Origin: Larix kaempferi
Taxonomy: Eukaryota; Streptophyta; Pinopsida; Pinales; Pinaceae
Direction of reading: 5' to 3'
NCBI GenBank assembly: GCA_027924585.1
Contig: BSBM01000307.1
Span: 10,438,001-10,502,000, forward strand
DNA: 64,000 bases
Below, in pieces: positions 21,871 to 33,095 of the stretch. Position 1 is the first letter of the stretch; every line of letters begins with the position of its first letter. The notes under the pieces were generated by a model that ran no database searches, was not told where the DNA came from, and saw only the letters and a program-made list of their open reading frames with translations. A program made the position numbers and the translations under genes.

Positions 21871-22551
21871 TGTGAAAATCAAATTCATAGGTAGATATTC
21901 AAAGTAAACAATTACTCTCACAAATTGCCTTGCAAAAACTAGTCAAAGAACACATAAAACAATCATGAATTTGATGCAAACAATAAAACTCTATTAAATA
22001 AGTATACATCAGTCAAACTTAGGCAATGTAATGGATGTCTAAATATATAATTACATAATATATTTAAAATCCAAAGAAGGAATTCGAAATCCTCACAAAA
22101 GTAGGCTTACTAAAAAGATGAGAAACCCCTTAGGTGTAAAAATCACTTTCCAAATCACCTTGAAGGCTCATGAATTGGCTTGAAATAAATTGGAAGGTGA
22201 TGTATGATGGAAAAGAAACCTAATCACAACTTTTAGAGAGAGAAAACATCATGGAGGGCGAGTTGGCCAAAAAGTTATTGTTTCCAAGTCAACTAGATTT
22301 TAACTTTTCACCAAAAGCAGTAAAGAGCAGTGAGGGCGCCTTCTATTCCAGGATTGGAAAGAAATCTAACAGAATCTTAGGAAATATTATACAAAATATT
22401 CTCAATCAAGTGCACCCTAGTGACTCAGGATGGCATGTGGTCCCATAAAAGACAAAAATATGGCCAACTACCTAGTCAACACCTAGGAAATTAATCAAAA
22501 TTACTAATGTAATGTATCCTAAGTATGGAATGGGTTTTAAATATTCTAACA
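21871..22551 (-). repeat. 5' LTR of element B
   Basis: Plus-strand ends TGTGAAAATC and TTCTAACA. It is the partner of 16991-17667. Confidence 0.9.
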
Positions 22552-22556
22552 TATTT

Positions 22557-23686
22557 TTCTTTTGTAAAGGCCAATTTTTTGGGTTATATTATGTAGAATG
22601 TTAATTTTGGGGATAAATACCCATGATTAGGTCATGGCATGTCCTCTTGGTTTTCATGCCAAGAAGTGTTGGCTTAGTTGCATTGTTGAATACTTCTTGA
22701 TGGGGGGAAGTCCTCCATCTTCTTGGGCCATTTGGGCCCTCTGGGATGGTGTCCGGTGCTTCTTGGGATGGTTCCATTAGGACACATGACCACACTAATA
22801 TTTTCTTTGTAGAGGATATTACGCATGTATGGGTTTTCATATCGAGTTTAGCACACCTTATTTTTCCCACTTGGACCTATTGTTTTGATTGAAAACCCCT
22901 CCTCCTAGTCTCCAAACCCATGACATTATTCCTTAAAGAAGAATCCTAGATTATTAAAAAGGAGGGTATTGAGGAACAAGCATATGTTGGGGTTAGTTGG
23001 GGCATGACGCCCTCCTTTTGGCTCACTTTGCGCTTGGTGGAGCCTAATTTCACAGTTTTATTGTTATTTTATGTCATTGTGTGGTTTAGTCCCCAATATT
23101 GTGGGTGCACTAACCTAAAATTTTGTATTTTGTTATTAACTTGTAGGCTCAAATTTGTAAAAGTTTGAGGGTCATCTCATATAACTAAGACATCCTCACC
23201 TCATTTGTAAATCATGGACAAGGGTTCAGATTATGTATTCTTTTCTTTTCCTACTGGTTTATGAGAGCATTTGAAGCTAGGCACACTTCTCTTGGGATGT
23301 CTTTTTCTCTTGCATGAATTGGGAATGAAAGTATTTTTAGGGTTTTATAGTCACATGCTAAGTGGATGCTAAGAGTAATTTTGATAACTCGTGCTTAAGG
23401 GTGACCTTAGGCGCATCTCCTTGCTCATTCCTTAATTAATGTTGGTAAGTTTATCTCCTAACCTAGTTTAATGTCATTCTTGAAGTGCTTGGGACTAAGG
23501 TAGGGTTTTTTCACTAGCATTTGTTCGACTTGCTTGAGAAGGACTTCCTATCAAGGAGATCTCCATAGTTTTATTGGGCCTTGGAATTCTCTATTTTCCC
23601 TAATTAGGGTTTCACTACCTAACCCTAGAGGTTTCTAGCTTTGGCCTAGTTGCAAGTAGTGGATATCATCTAAGAGTGTTGATTTT
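22557..23686. other. Unassigned spacer
   Basis: About 1.1 kb with no convincing frame and no repeat copy elsewhere in the window. It may be old TE sequence. Confidence 0.4.
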
Positions 23687-24827
23687 TGTACCTTGGAGGT
23701 GTTCCCCTAGTGAGTTTGTGCCTAAGTCACTAAAGGGGGAAAAGTGACATGACCCTTTCATTAATTTCATGTGATATGAAATTAATTTCACTTTATGAGA
23801 AGTAAAGTGACTTTTTAAATATTTAATGAGAAAGTAAGTGAAATTAAATTTAATGGTGATAAAAAGTGCATTTATCTCATCCATTGATTTTTCATCTAAA
23901 GATCCAATGTGGGCCCTTGGATCTAGAGACCATTTAGTTACCCTTGTTGATTAAACAAAAAGGAAAAGGGAAAGTGAAAATGAACATTCATTATTCAATG
24001 AGAAATTGGAGAGGTCGACTTCTTGAGCAAGATAAGGGAACATGAGAGAGAGGAGACTATGAGCATGATGTTTTTGGCACCTACGGGAGTATAGCAGCTA
24101 CACAAAAACCAAGGAGAGGGCATGTAGTTCGAGGAAGTGAACAACAACTTGAATCTCTAGACTATGGCACGATTTTGCAAGGTACTGGAACAAACTTTGA
24201 GAAGAAGATCATCATTAAGTTTTCCCAAAACATTGGCACCAAAATCAAGGAGTTCCAAACAACATCTAATGGGGTTGTACTGCATTAATTGTAGCGAACC
24301 ATACAATGAGATTTTGTAGCAATCCGTACAGTGAAAAATTTGTAGTTGAGAGGGCATGAATTTTGAGTCTGATAAAAGCACGGAATTTGAGAACATTTTA
24401 TCCTATAGTAGTGGGCACAGAAACCAAGGTGAATATTGGACAGTGCACATAAATCGAGGAGTCTTGGCACTGTTTTCAAGGCTGAAAATTGTCTTTAGGG
24501 TTGAGATAAGCTGTGAATTTAAATGTTGATTTTGATATTGTTGTACAGTTACTTTTGAAGAAAATAAAGAATTACTCTCTCTCATAGGTTTTCCCCATTG
24601 GGGTTTTTTCCTAAGGCTTTTTCCTAAAAATTAGTGCCTGAAATTTTTCATGTGTGTATGAAATTATTCTGCTGAGAATTTGTAAATTTCTTCAAGTGTT
24701 TCAATTTATGAATTGGTTTATGAGATAAAATTCATTTCTAGTTGTTACATGTTGTATGGGAAGTTGGACATTAAACTATGACTGAATGAAACTTGAAACT
24801 GGGTTGGGGAAGAGAAAAAATTTTACA
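23687..24827 (+). repeat. 5' LTR of copia element A
   Basis: The right end is firm: TTTTACA at 24827 is followed at once by a PBS and then gag. The left end TGTACCTTGG (23687) is inferred from the similarly placed TGTAGCACAT end of the reverse LTR at 26748. AAATAAAG at 24560 followed by TTTTCCCC resembles a polyadenylation region. Confidence 0.6.
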
Positions 24828-24840
24828 AGGTATTAGAGCT
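24828..24840 (+). promoter_or_regulatory. PBS of element A
   Basis: AGGTATTAGAGCT follows the LTR directly. It matches the TGGTATTAGAGC variant of the initiator-Met site used by elements F and G here, with the first T changed. Confidence 0.7.
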
Positions 24841-24946
24841 GAGTTGAAGAGAAGGGAGCATAATACACAGGCTAAATTTTCATATTTATAGTGACAGACG
24901 TTTCTTTTTCTTCACTGGGTAGATTTGGACTTGCATTTTTAGTGAG

Positions 24947-25479
24947 ATGACCACTGGGTTGAGGATACAGGACAGGTTGGACGGGATATCCAATTTCAAT
25001 CCTCGGAAAGTGAGGATTGTGTTGATTTTGAAAGAGAATGAGTTGTGGGACATTCTGAACAACACTACAACTAATCTTGTGATTGTACCCACTTCTACAG
25101 ATGCAACAACTTTGGCAGCCTTCAACAAAAATGGAATCAAGGCTAAGAGAATTATCCTTGATGCAGTTAAAGATCATGTGATAATGTACGTCACTGGTAA
25201 GGACTATACTTATCAAATGTGGGATGCCTTAACCCGCATGTACCAAAGTTCCAATGAAAACCAGAAGATGGTACTAAGAGAGAAGTTGAAGAGCATTAAG
25301 ATGGCTACATATGAAAATGTTACATCTTACCTTACTAGGATCATACAAGTGAGAGATGAGCTTGGAGCAGTTGGGGAGGTTGTTGTTAGCAGTGAGCTAG
25401 TTCATACAACCTTAAATGGTGTGGCCAAGCCATGGTTTTTGTTCATGGAGGCTATTGTAGCAAGAGAAAATATGCCTTC
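24947..25479 (+). pseudogene. gag: copia gag, N-terminal two thirds (element A)
   Basis: About 178 residues of gag starting MTTGLRIQDRLDG. The motifs NGIKAKRIILDAVKDHV, YQMWDALTRMYQ, NQKMVLREKLKSIKM and YLTRIIQVRDELGAVGE are gag of a Tork-like copia group and match the gag of element F. The frame runs on to 25528, but from 25480 it reads LTR sequence, so gag is truncated there; zinc knuckle, protease and pol are missing. Confidence 0.85.
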
Positions 25480-26748
25480 TGAAAGAAATATGTCTTTAAA
25501 CACTCAGTTACATATTTCACTAATATGATTTAAAACTCAACTGATCACTTAACAATTCTTTGGCTTGGTCTTCTACAGTCATAAGAAAGAAATTTAAAGC
25601 ATATCACATGCTCACTTTCCATGTAACAATAAGCCAAAACACACATGTTAAGAACATTTGCAAAGGAAATAACTTAGGAACATCAGGCTGAAATGAATCA
25701 TTTAACACAATCATTTGGTCAACAGACCCTAGAAAAAACCCCTAGGGCAAAAACCATTCCAAGAGATTTTTATTGAGCATAATGGGAAGTACTTTGAGTG
25801 TACAACAGTAGACCTTTCACATCAGAATACACATAGTACAATGCATTATTATTGTGCATACTTATCGTAGGAAATAGTGCCAGGAATCAACTGAACAAAC
25901 CACACTGTTTCACTTAGAAAACATTACACTTTTTCTACTGACAGGCCTGTACAATACAGCCTCAACACTAGCAGCATAATACCTTGAAAATTTTGCATAA
26001 AAGAAGCATTAAATAACAACAAAAATCACCTTGAATGATGTGCCCACGGGATGCCTCGAATTCTGTGCAAATTTAGGTTGTATAGACCACCCTTTTCTTG
26101 GTTGTACGGGATTCAATAGTTGTTGTACGGGTGAACCTATTTTCTACTACAAAAATACATAGAAATGCATGCCAAGCACCTAGGGAAATGTGCCCACACT
26201 GCTGCTCAACAACTTTAAGTTTCCTCCTAGGGATTCGATGCCCACACCTTGGGAAAATGAGATCAACCTCAACCCTTCACCTTCCACTCCTTGCTCTTCC
26301 TTTTGGAATTCAATCCCCAACACCTCCTTGGAATTCGTGCTCCAAATATCTCTTGGAAATCGTGAGATTCAAATGAGTCTCATGTCCTTTTTAACTTTCA
26401 CATTAGGGTAACTCCTTTGTCTTTTCAACGTCTATGGTTGAGATTTGATCTTGGCCACAAGATCAAGGGTTGTGTTTTAATCTCAAGTTCACTTAAATCA
26501 CTTAAGTGAACTATATAAAAACACTTTACATTTTGAAAAGTCACTTTTACCCTAATTAAATAAAAGTACACTTTATAGCTTAAAGTCACTTTATAAAGTG
26601 CAAGTCGCTTTAATAAAGTACATCTCACTTTAAAATTATAAAGTCGCATCATAAATTACTTTAATAAATACACTTAATAAGTCACTTCATGGAATTTAAT
26701 GAGACCCCTGCACCTAACCACCTAATGCAAGAGTACCTATGTGCTACA
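25480..26748 (-). repeat. Reverse LTR of the F-type family, inside gag of A
   Basis: From TGAAAGAAAT (25480) it matches 59744-60360 in order (shared blocks include CATATCACATGCTCACTTTC and CCCACGGGATGCCTCGAATT). That copy is cut at 60360 by element G, so beyond about 26140 only the end TGCTACA (26748) is inferred. No PBS borders 25480 and no matching TSD is seen (CCTTC versus AAAAA), so it is a solo or recombined LTR. Confidence 0.65.
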
Positions 26749-27661
26749 AAAAAATAACACTCCCTCTTAGCGAGGGAGGTACTGCAGGCATATCCTCCTC
26801 CTAGATCTGTCTCCAACCTCTGCTCTCCAACAACTGAAGATGCTCCTTTTAAAACTAAAGATCTCTCAGCCACCTTCTCTGGATCACGTGCTGGAGATCT
26901 ACGCTTGACCACTTGTTGGCTGAAATTTCAGCACTTCGGTCAACAAGGGAGTGGCATCCCAAACCGAGGGTGTTTAGCAACCCCTAGTCGTTTGGAGTAG
27001 CTGCACTCAACGAGTTTAACGGATCTGTTGACCAGCTAACTCTAATCTAACCTGAACTAAGTAGAAGCCAAGTAATGTACCCAAACCCAGTCTACGCACA
27101 CTAACTTTAAAACTCACAGTTTGGACTCACAAAGGATGGATTATGATCAGCAGCAAGACTCAAGGGAAGTGGCATCAAGGTTCTTACTTTGACAGCTGCG
27201 AATTTTCTTGGTGCATCACACTTGGGTTGACCCTTTGGCAAAGCCAAAGATTCTGAGGCAATTTTCCCAGGACTTATGTGGAAACCCAATGGATCCTTGT
27301 GCAGATCTGAAAGTAACTAAACCTTAGGTATGCCGGTTTGAATGTCCCTGTGCTGGTATAGACTCAAATTGACTTGGCAACTTAGATGAAACAATGAGAA
27401 ACCAAACTAGGTGTAAAAACGTCAAAGCAATCTAATTAAAAAAAGATAAAAACTAAACTAATTTAAACAAATTAAAACACTAAACTAATCCTAAAATAAG
27501 TATATACAATATATACAAAAAAATATACAAAGATGCTTCTTGGCAAGTCCCAACAATAACATAGAGGGTTGCAGCCAAAACAGCAGAATGTGAATTAGTT
27601 GCAGAATGAAGAAATGCAATGTTAAAAGCTATTTAAGTTAATAAAACAACGTTAATCATAT
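26749..27661. other. Unassigned spacer
   Basis: No coding frame or repeat recognised. It forms the left flank of element C; the right flank of the same pre-insertion site starts at 39361. Confidence 0.4.
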
Positions 27662-27666
27662 CAAAA
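27662..27666. repeat. Target-site duplication CAAAA of element C
   Basis: CAAAA at 27662-27666 recurs at 39356-39360. The match holds only if the LTRs start with TTTCATGTCCC, which both copies share. Confidence 0.75.
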
Positions 27667-29874
27667 TTTCATGTCCCAAATTTTGCATTGGGTCACAATG
27701 GCCTAAGCCCATTGGTCATATTCATGAGAGTTTGTCAAATTGATGCTAAGGGTCAAATGATTGCCAAGGAGGAAAATTACTAGTTTCCTAGGTTGTGGGT
27801 GGAAGCATTGGGATTTGAAATAAGAAGGATAATAAATAATGTGTGGACATTAGAAGAGTATAAATATTTAATAAAGGAGCTAAATAAATATATACAATGG
27901 AAATCAAAGTGGCATTTGATCATGAAGACACATGGAGGAAGTGGGACCCACACAAGCTAAATTTTCTATGCCACATGGTATTCTCCTCTCGTCATTTCGA
28001 ATCCATAAGAAGCCAAAGGTTCTTGGGATGAGTTGGAAGGTCAATATACTTGGCATGAGTCATTTAAGGTCTAATTGGAGTGGAAGAATAACTCCCATGG
28101 AAGAGGAAGAGGCAATTTGGAGGTAGTGAGACACTTGGACTAGACTCCCTAGCACTATGACAACAATGATGAAGATGATATGACACCTATGACACAAATC
28201 AGACCTGAAGGATGATATCTGACATATATGACATGTCAGGGCTAAAAATAGCCTCCAAGAGGGTGCTCAACTAAGTTAGGGCAGCCAAAGAGACACCAAT
28301 TTGAATTTGGAGAAGGAGAGAGATAGAATTGGAAGGACAAGTGGCATACTTGGGAATCTCTTCCCAAATTGAGTTGGCATGAATCTCTTGGAAGGAATTC
28401 GATCCATGGAGGACATTAGAAGTTTATAAAAGCCATGAAAAAGGAATAATAGGAGTTTTTGATCATTTTTAGAATTTGCAATTGCATTTGTGAAGTGGGA
28501 GAACTAGTGGATGACTAGTTTCTTGCCTTAGCCAATTTCAAGGGTGAAAGAATCCCATCCAAGTTGGTAATTGGAAAGGCCATTCAAACCTTTCATTTGG
28601 AGATTTAAATGAGTCATTTTTTGCAGTTGAAAGCTAAGGGAAGATCATGGTTTCTTCTATTGCAGCTCATTCCTTCAACCATTTCCAGTTTTCATTGGAT
28701 ATTCTTGATCCTTGAGGGAGGGCATTTTTGGTGAGCTATTGTACTCTTTGGGGGAGATTCTAATGCCCAATTTATTTTATAATATGAATTAAATACTCTA
28801 TTCTTCATATCCATAAAGTTTCAGGTCGAAATATCAAGTGGTTGTATGTAAAATTGATAATTATTGAGCAAACAGTGACCATTCCCTCACTAGATTGATG
28901 TATGCCAATGTATTGATGATGATTTCGAATGGAAGAATGTTTCTCTGATATATTTATGATGTATGGACTTCCATTTATGAGTATTACAAGTTTCATGTTC
29001 ATCACTTAAGCATTTGGAGCCATCTTGCTCATTTTTATTTCATTTGAAGAAGATTTAATGTTATTTCCCCTACGGTCGAAACTAGTCTTCTTACATCTGA
29101 TTTAAGGGAGTTATAGAAGACACTAAAAGTTGAATGGTGATGCATATGATTTCATGTTTATTTCCTTTATATGTCCCCTGGTTCCATTCAAAATTTTGAG
29201 TTGGATTGAGTGCATTTGGAAAGGAATTTTCATCATCTACCCCTAGGGGATTTGAACCACAACTTTACTAATAAAACTCCATACATTGATCAGGTTTCCA
29301 AAGTGAGTTTCAAAAATCATTTGATGGTTAAAATACACCTATAAACACCATTTTTATGTATTAACATCATTCATACACCTAATGGTACAATTTGAGAGCA
29401 TTTGGAGCTATTTAGAGCCATCTACCATTGGGGGTTTGAAGCTCGAAATTACTAGTAATCTTCCCTACTTTGTCCAGATTGTAAATGAATGTGCAGAAGT
29501 GTTTTAAGGGTTTTTAAGTATCCATGAGCCTCTGTTATATGTATTAATAACTCTCAAATACCTTCAGACCCATTATACAATCATTTGGGGTCATCTGGAG
29601 ACCAAGGGACCAATACTAGTCAAAAAGAAATTGCTAGTAAAATATCATACATTGACCAGAATATTAAAGGAGTTTGAAGAAGTGTTTTAATGGTATTAAA
29701 TCATCCCTGAACATAATAATCAATTATTAATATCATTCATACACCTCCTCAGAATATTTGGAATCATTTGGAGCAATTTGGAGACCTAGACATCAAAACT
29801 AGTCAAAGGTCGAACTACGGAAAAAAGTGAAAATTTTGTCATTTTAATAAAAATTCATAAAAAGGGACATTACA
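27667..29874 (+). repeat. 5' LTR of element C
   Basis: Starts TTTCATGTCCC and ends GGGACATTACA. The reverse complement of the end (TGTAATGTCCC) matches the start at 9 of 11 bases, so the ends are an imperfect inverted repeat with TT instead of TG. It contains internal repeats (29008-29830). Confidence 0.85.
29008..29830 (+). repeat. Diverged ~185-bp tandem repeats in the C LTR
   Basis: Units begin near GCATTTGGA or TCATTTGGG at 29008, 29208, 29394, 29578 and 29751. Each is followed by a variant of ACTAGTAA or ACTAGTCAAA, often CATACATTGA, and TATTAATATCATTCATACACCT. The last unit is partial. The same array occurs in the 3' LTR at about 38490-39310. Confidence 0.7.
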
Positions 29875-29875
29875 G

Positions 29876-29887
29876 TGGTATCAGATC
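29876..29887 (+). promoter_or_regulatory. PBS of element C
   Basis: TGGTATCAGATC one base after the LTR matches the initiator tRNA-Met site (TGGTATCAGA). Confidence 0.85.
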
Positions 29888-29940
29888 ATGGTCCTTGCAC
29901 CTATGAATTAATATCATACATTGAAGAATAAGTTGCAGCC

Positions 29941-30393
29941 ATGTCTTACTATTGTGATGAATCCTATGAGTACAATTCTTATGAGGAATATGCAGATGCT
30001 TATGAACAATATGAAGGAGAATGTGAATGGTATGAGCAAGAGGTGCCATCATGCAACACTTCTTACAATTTTAGGAGGAATGAAGACTATTATTATGACC
30101 ATATGTATGATAAATATGAGTATGTCACACCACCAAAGGATAATTCTATGAACGAATTACAAAAATGGAGAGCAACATAGAAAACCTTGCCCCAACAATA
30201 TCAAAAATATCAAGAATATCTTTCTTCGGGGGAAGATACACAAAATTCCATGCCTTTTGAAGACTATGCTGATTGTGTGTTTGCAAATAGGCCCAAAAAG
30301 GAAGATGTGGAGTTAGTGAAGAAAGGTTTATGCCATTCTTGTAAAGAACCTTGGAGAGAGTATCATATGTGTGTAAGTGAAATGTGTGAGTGA
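29941..30393 (+). pseudogene. Tyr-rich acidic ORF with zinc-knuckle-like motif (element C)
   Basis: Starts at an ATG 53 bp after the PBS, the usual place for gag. The first 79 residues are very rich in Tyr, Glu and Asp (SYEYNSYEEYADAYEQYEGE). A TAG at 30178-30180 is followed in the same frame by a segment ending in GLCHSCKEPWREYHMC. That C-x2-C-x7-H-x-C pattern resembles the knuckle of Ty3 gag proteins. A TGA at 30391 ends it; two more stops follow in frame before the next ORF, which is in the same frame once element D is removed. It may be a gag remnant. Confidence 0.6.
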
Positions 30394-30429
30394 AAATATC
30401 AATGAAATATCTGAAGCTTCAGCGAAGGC

Positions 30430-30434
30430 ATGTA
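30430..30434. repeat. Target-site duplication ATGTA of element D
   Basis: ATGTA at 30430-30434 recurs at 34949-34953, outside the two 374-bp LTRs. Confidence 0.95.
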
Positions 30435-30808
30435 TGTGAAGAACCTGCAACAATTAATTAATGAAAATACACAAGATAGCAGTAATAACAGAACTCAGAA
30501 TCACTTTATTGATCGCATGCCACTTCGAGGAGGAAACCTCCTTTGAGAAAGCTCAATACAAATAACTTCATGGTGCATTCATTGGCCTCAATGCACACTT
30601 ATATACCAAGTCTAGGCACCAATACTATGGGTCAAAACCATGGGCCAATACAAACTATGGGTCAACAAATACTACAGACGACTTACAAAGCATATGCGCC
30701 CAACAACAATAACACAAACTATGGATAAACAAATACTACGGGACGTCTTACAAAGCATATGCGTCCAACAACAATATACTAACAAAGTAAAGACATGGGT
30801 TCCTAACA
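30435..30808 (-). repeat. 3' LTR of element D
   Basis: Plus-strand ends TGTGAAGAAC and TTCCTAACA. It includes a twofold 64-bp repeat (from 30652 and 30716, each starting AAACTATGG and ending near CAACAACAAT). Confidence 0.95.
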
Positions 30809-30822
30809 TCCCATCTCCCTTA
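30809..30822 (-). promoter_or_regulatory. Polypurine tract of element D
   Basis: The minus strand reads TAAGGGAGATGGGA directly before the 3' LTR. Confidence 0.8.
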
Positions 30823-30837
30823 GAAAAAGCTTTGTCC

Positions 30838-31428
30838 TCAAAGCTTTAGATGTGGAAATTGATGTTGAATCTGAAGGAGTGGTGCCCATGTAGTAGCCTC
30901 TGGTTGCATGTCATGGAACTGAATGATTACCTCTATGATAGAGCGAGAGATAAGCAGACACCCTTTGAGTGTCAGGGAAGATTGCTTGGAAGGATGTAGA
31001 CAAAGAAAAACCATATCAACTGCTTGAAAAGTGCGCTCGGAACGGTGTTGATCAGCTTGTTGTTTCATTCGAATTATGGCCATGTGAAGGGTGTCCTGCA
31101 AAATGCGAAGAATCCGATCGCAGTTTTGAAGAACCGTGTCAATTGCCTGAATTGGTGCACTGTTGAGGGTGTATGGAAGAAGAAATGGCGGTGCCTGACC
31201 ATAGATTTCTTCATATGGAGTAATTTTAGATGCAGTAGGGTACCACCATTCAGCGAGAGGGAGCCACTTCGCCCACGGAGGTTGTTGTTCGGAGATGAAG
31301 CAACAAAGATAAGTGTCCAAACATTTATTGGTAATGTAAGCCTGCCCTCCATATTTAGGGAGCCCTTCAATGAATTCCAGAGACATATCTGTCCAGATCC
31401 GTGGAACGATAGGTACGGGTTTGAGCAA
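30838..31428 (-). pseudogene. pol: Integrase fragment with core deletion (element D)
   Basis: The first catalytic Asp is present (IWTDMSLEFIEGLPKYGG), but the frame then jumps to TNKCLDTYLCCFISEQ and WAKWLPLAEWWYPTA, which normally lie after the Glu. The segment with the second Asp and the Glu is absent. The C-terminal part keeps QQADQHRSERTFQAVDMV and SSLTLKGC; no clear chromodomain remains. The deletion is in frame. Confidence 0.8.
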
Positions 31429-31587
31429 TCACGGAAGGAGCTGGAAGGTATCATATTCAACCACCATCTGTTGAATTGTCCTATTCATTCCCTGCCAAAA
31501 GAAGGTATTTTTTGCCTGCTCATACGTTTGGAGGAACCCAGAGTGCCTGACCAATGGAGACGCGTGGAGTTCAGAGAAGACATAGCC

Positions 31588-32480
31588 CTATTGAAAAGAT
31601 TGCAACCAATTTGGAACAAGCAGAGAAATAGCTGAAAGAGAAACTGGGGCATCAATTGTGCAAGAAGGATCATCTGCCACCAAATTGCCTTGACCCTTCA
31701 TGTAAGTGATCTCATTGGCATAACACAGGAGTTGGTGAATCCATTTCAATTGTGCGGGTGAGGAGACCCATTGTTCCAGGAAATATTTCAGACTCTTGTG
31801 AGCAGTCTTGATGCAGAAAGAATTCCCTAATACGTATGGTTGCCATGTATGTACTTCTTGCAAAATAGCCATCATTTCCTTCGCAAATGTAGAGGCGGCT
31901 AAATTCTTACCGGAAAGGTCTCGTGAAAGCGGCAATCCCACTGGTTGAGCAAAGGCACCGGCATATCTATCCAAAATTGGTTGGAGATCCAAGGGAGTAG
32001 TGGAGACCGTTGATGGGTGCATCTGAATGGAATGGAGCTGAGCGATGACACCATGTGAATTCTTCTTAAGGAGTTTTTCCAAGCGATGTGAACTGATGAT
32101 GCGGAGAGACCCTGGTGGTAAGCCTGTAAATTTGTGTTTTTCCCCATTGACTGAAAACTGCATCCAAAGTTTAGCAAAATCCCATAATATGGGTCCAAGT
32201 GTGCGTAACCATTGAACACCCAAAACCACATCACATCCGCCTAAGGCCAAGGAAAACATGTCATAACACAAGATATAATCTTCCATAAGATACGCACATT
32301 GTGACACTTCCCCTTGCAAGGTAAGGTGCCCCCATTCGCAACCATGACTTCAAAGTTGGAGCAAGGATGGATAAAACAATCAACCTGTTTGGCAATCCGA
32401 GGGTCAATGAAGTTACGAGTGCTACCAGAATCAATGAGTATAGTAAGAGGGAGCTTCTTGAAGTAACCCCTGAACCGCAT
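31588..32480 (-). pseudogene. pol: Protease fused to RNase H, RT deleted (element D)
   Basis: Frame 32480-32241 has LTILIDSGSTRNFIDPRIA, an active DSG aspartic protease motif. After a frame change near 32300, frame 32319-31588 continues with CDVVLGVQWLRTLGPILWDF. At PLSRDLSGKNLAASTFAKEM it passes straight into RNase H sequence (FCIKTAHKSLKYFLEQ, ITYMKGQGNLVADDPSC). The whole RT palm with its YxDD is missing. The join occurs where Ser-Arg-rich segments flank RT in relatives, suggesting short-homology deletion. Confidence 0.85.
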
Positions 32481-32537
32481 TGTTTGGGGGGTGGTGATTC
32501 CGGCTAAAGAATGGAGAGATATCTCCGGGTGGTCTTC

Positions 32538-32804
32538 CTAAGACAGAGGGTCAATAGGAGGCTCTTGAATTTCGACCTGATCATCCATTGTATCTGGAGC
32601 TTCTTCACCAATTTCATAGGCAGGCGAAGAATCCACATCCAAGAGATAGAGCTTTTGCTGAATACATCTATGGCCCTGACTGAATTTCTCATCACAATTA
32701 TAACAAATCCCTTTTTCTCTACGTGCCTGCATCTCTGTTTCAGACAAATGCTTGATAGGAGTTGGTCGAGGAGCTGGCGGGATGTGAGGTCGTTGAGAAC
32801 CCAT
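32538..32804 (-). pseudogene. gag: gag C-terminus with zinc knuckle (element D)
   Basis: KHLSETEMQARREKGICYNC leads into the knuckle CYNCDEKFSQGHRC, typical of Ty3 chromovirus gag. It is followed by an acidic linker that would run into the protease. Confidence 0.85.
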
Positions 32805-33095
32805 ATTTCAGAAGGGAACAAAAGTGGGTTTGAAGTGCTATTGGCCTACAATCTTGTCTTCTGCCAACTTAGCCAACCCCGGGGCTTCCATCATTATGTT
32901 GGGACATAACATTTTAACCTCTGAGCGGATTTCATCCTTAATACCACTAATAAAACAACTCCTGTAGAATTCATCAAACAATCATTCCGTGTGATTGGCT
33001 AGTTTCTCAAATTCTGTATGATACTCTCTCACAGTGCCAATTTGGCGAAGTTTAGTGAGGGCTCCTGTGAAGTTATCAAAAGCACTAGAACCAAA

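Larger units (their letters stand above)
16991..22551 (-). mobile_element. Ty1/copia element B, complete but decayed
   Basis: A 5.56-kb reverse-strand element with LTRs of 677 and 681 bp, TSD, PBS and polypurine tract. Reading right to left the domains are gag, zinc knuckle, protease/pre-integrase, integrase, RT and RNase H, the copia order. The pol frame is interrupted by several stops and frame changes, and the LTRs differ visibly, so it is older than element E. Confidence 0.9.

Noticed and set aside
29870-30151. Met/His-rich frames on both strands at the start of element C
   Set aside because: Shadows of the Tyr-rich ORF at 29941.
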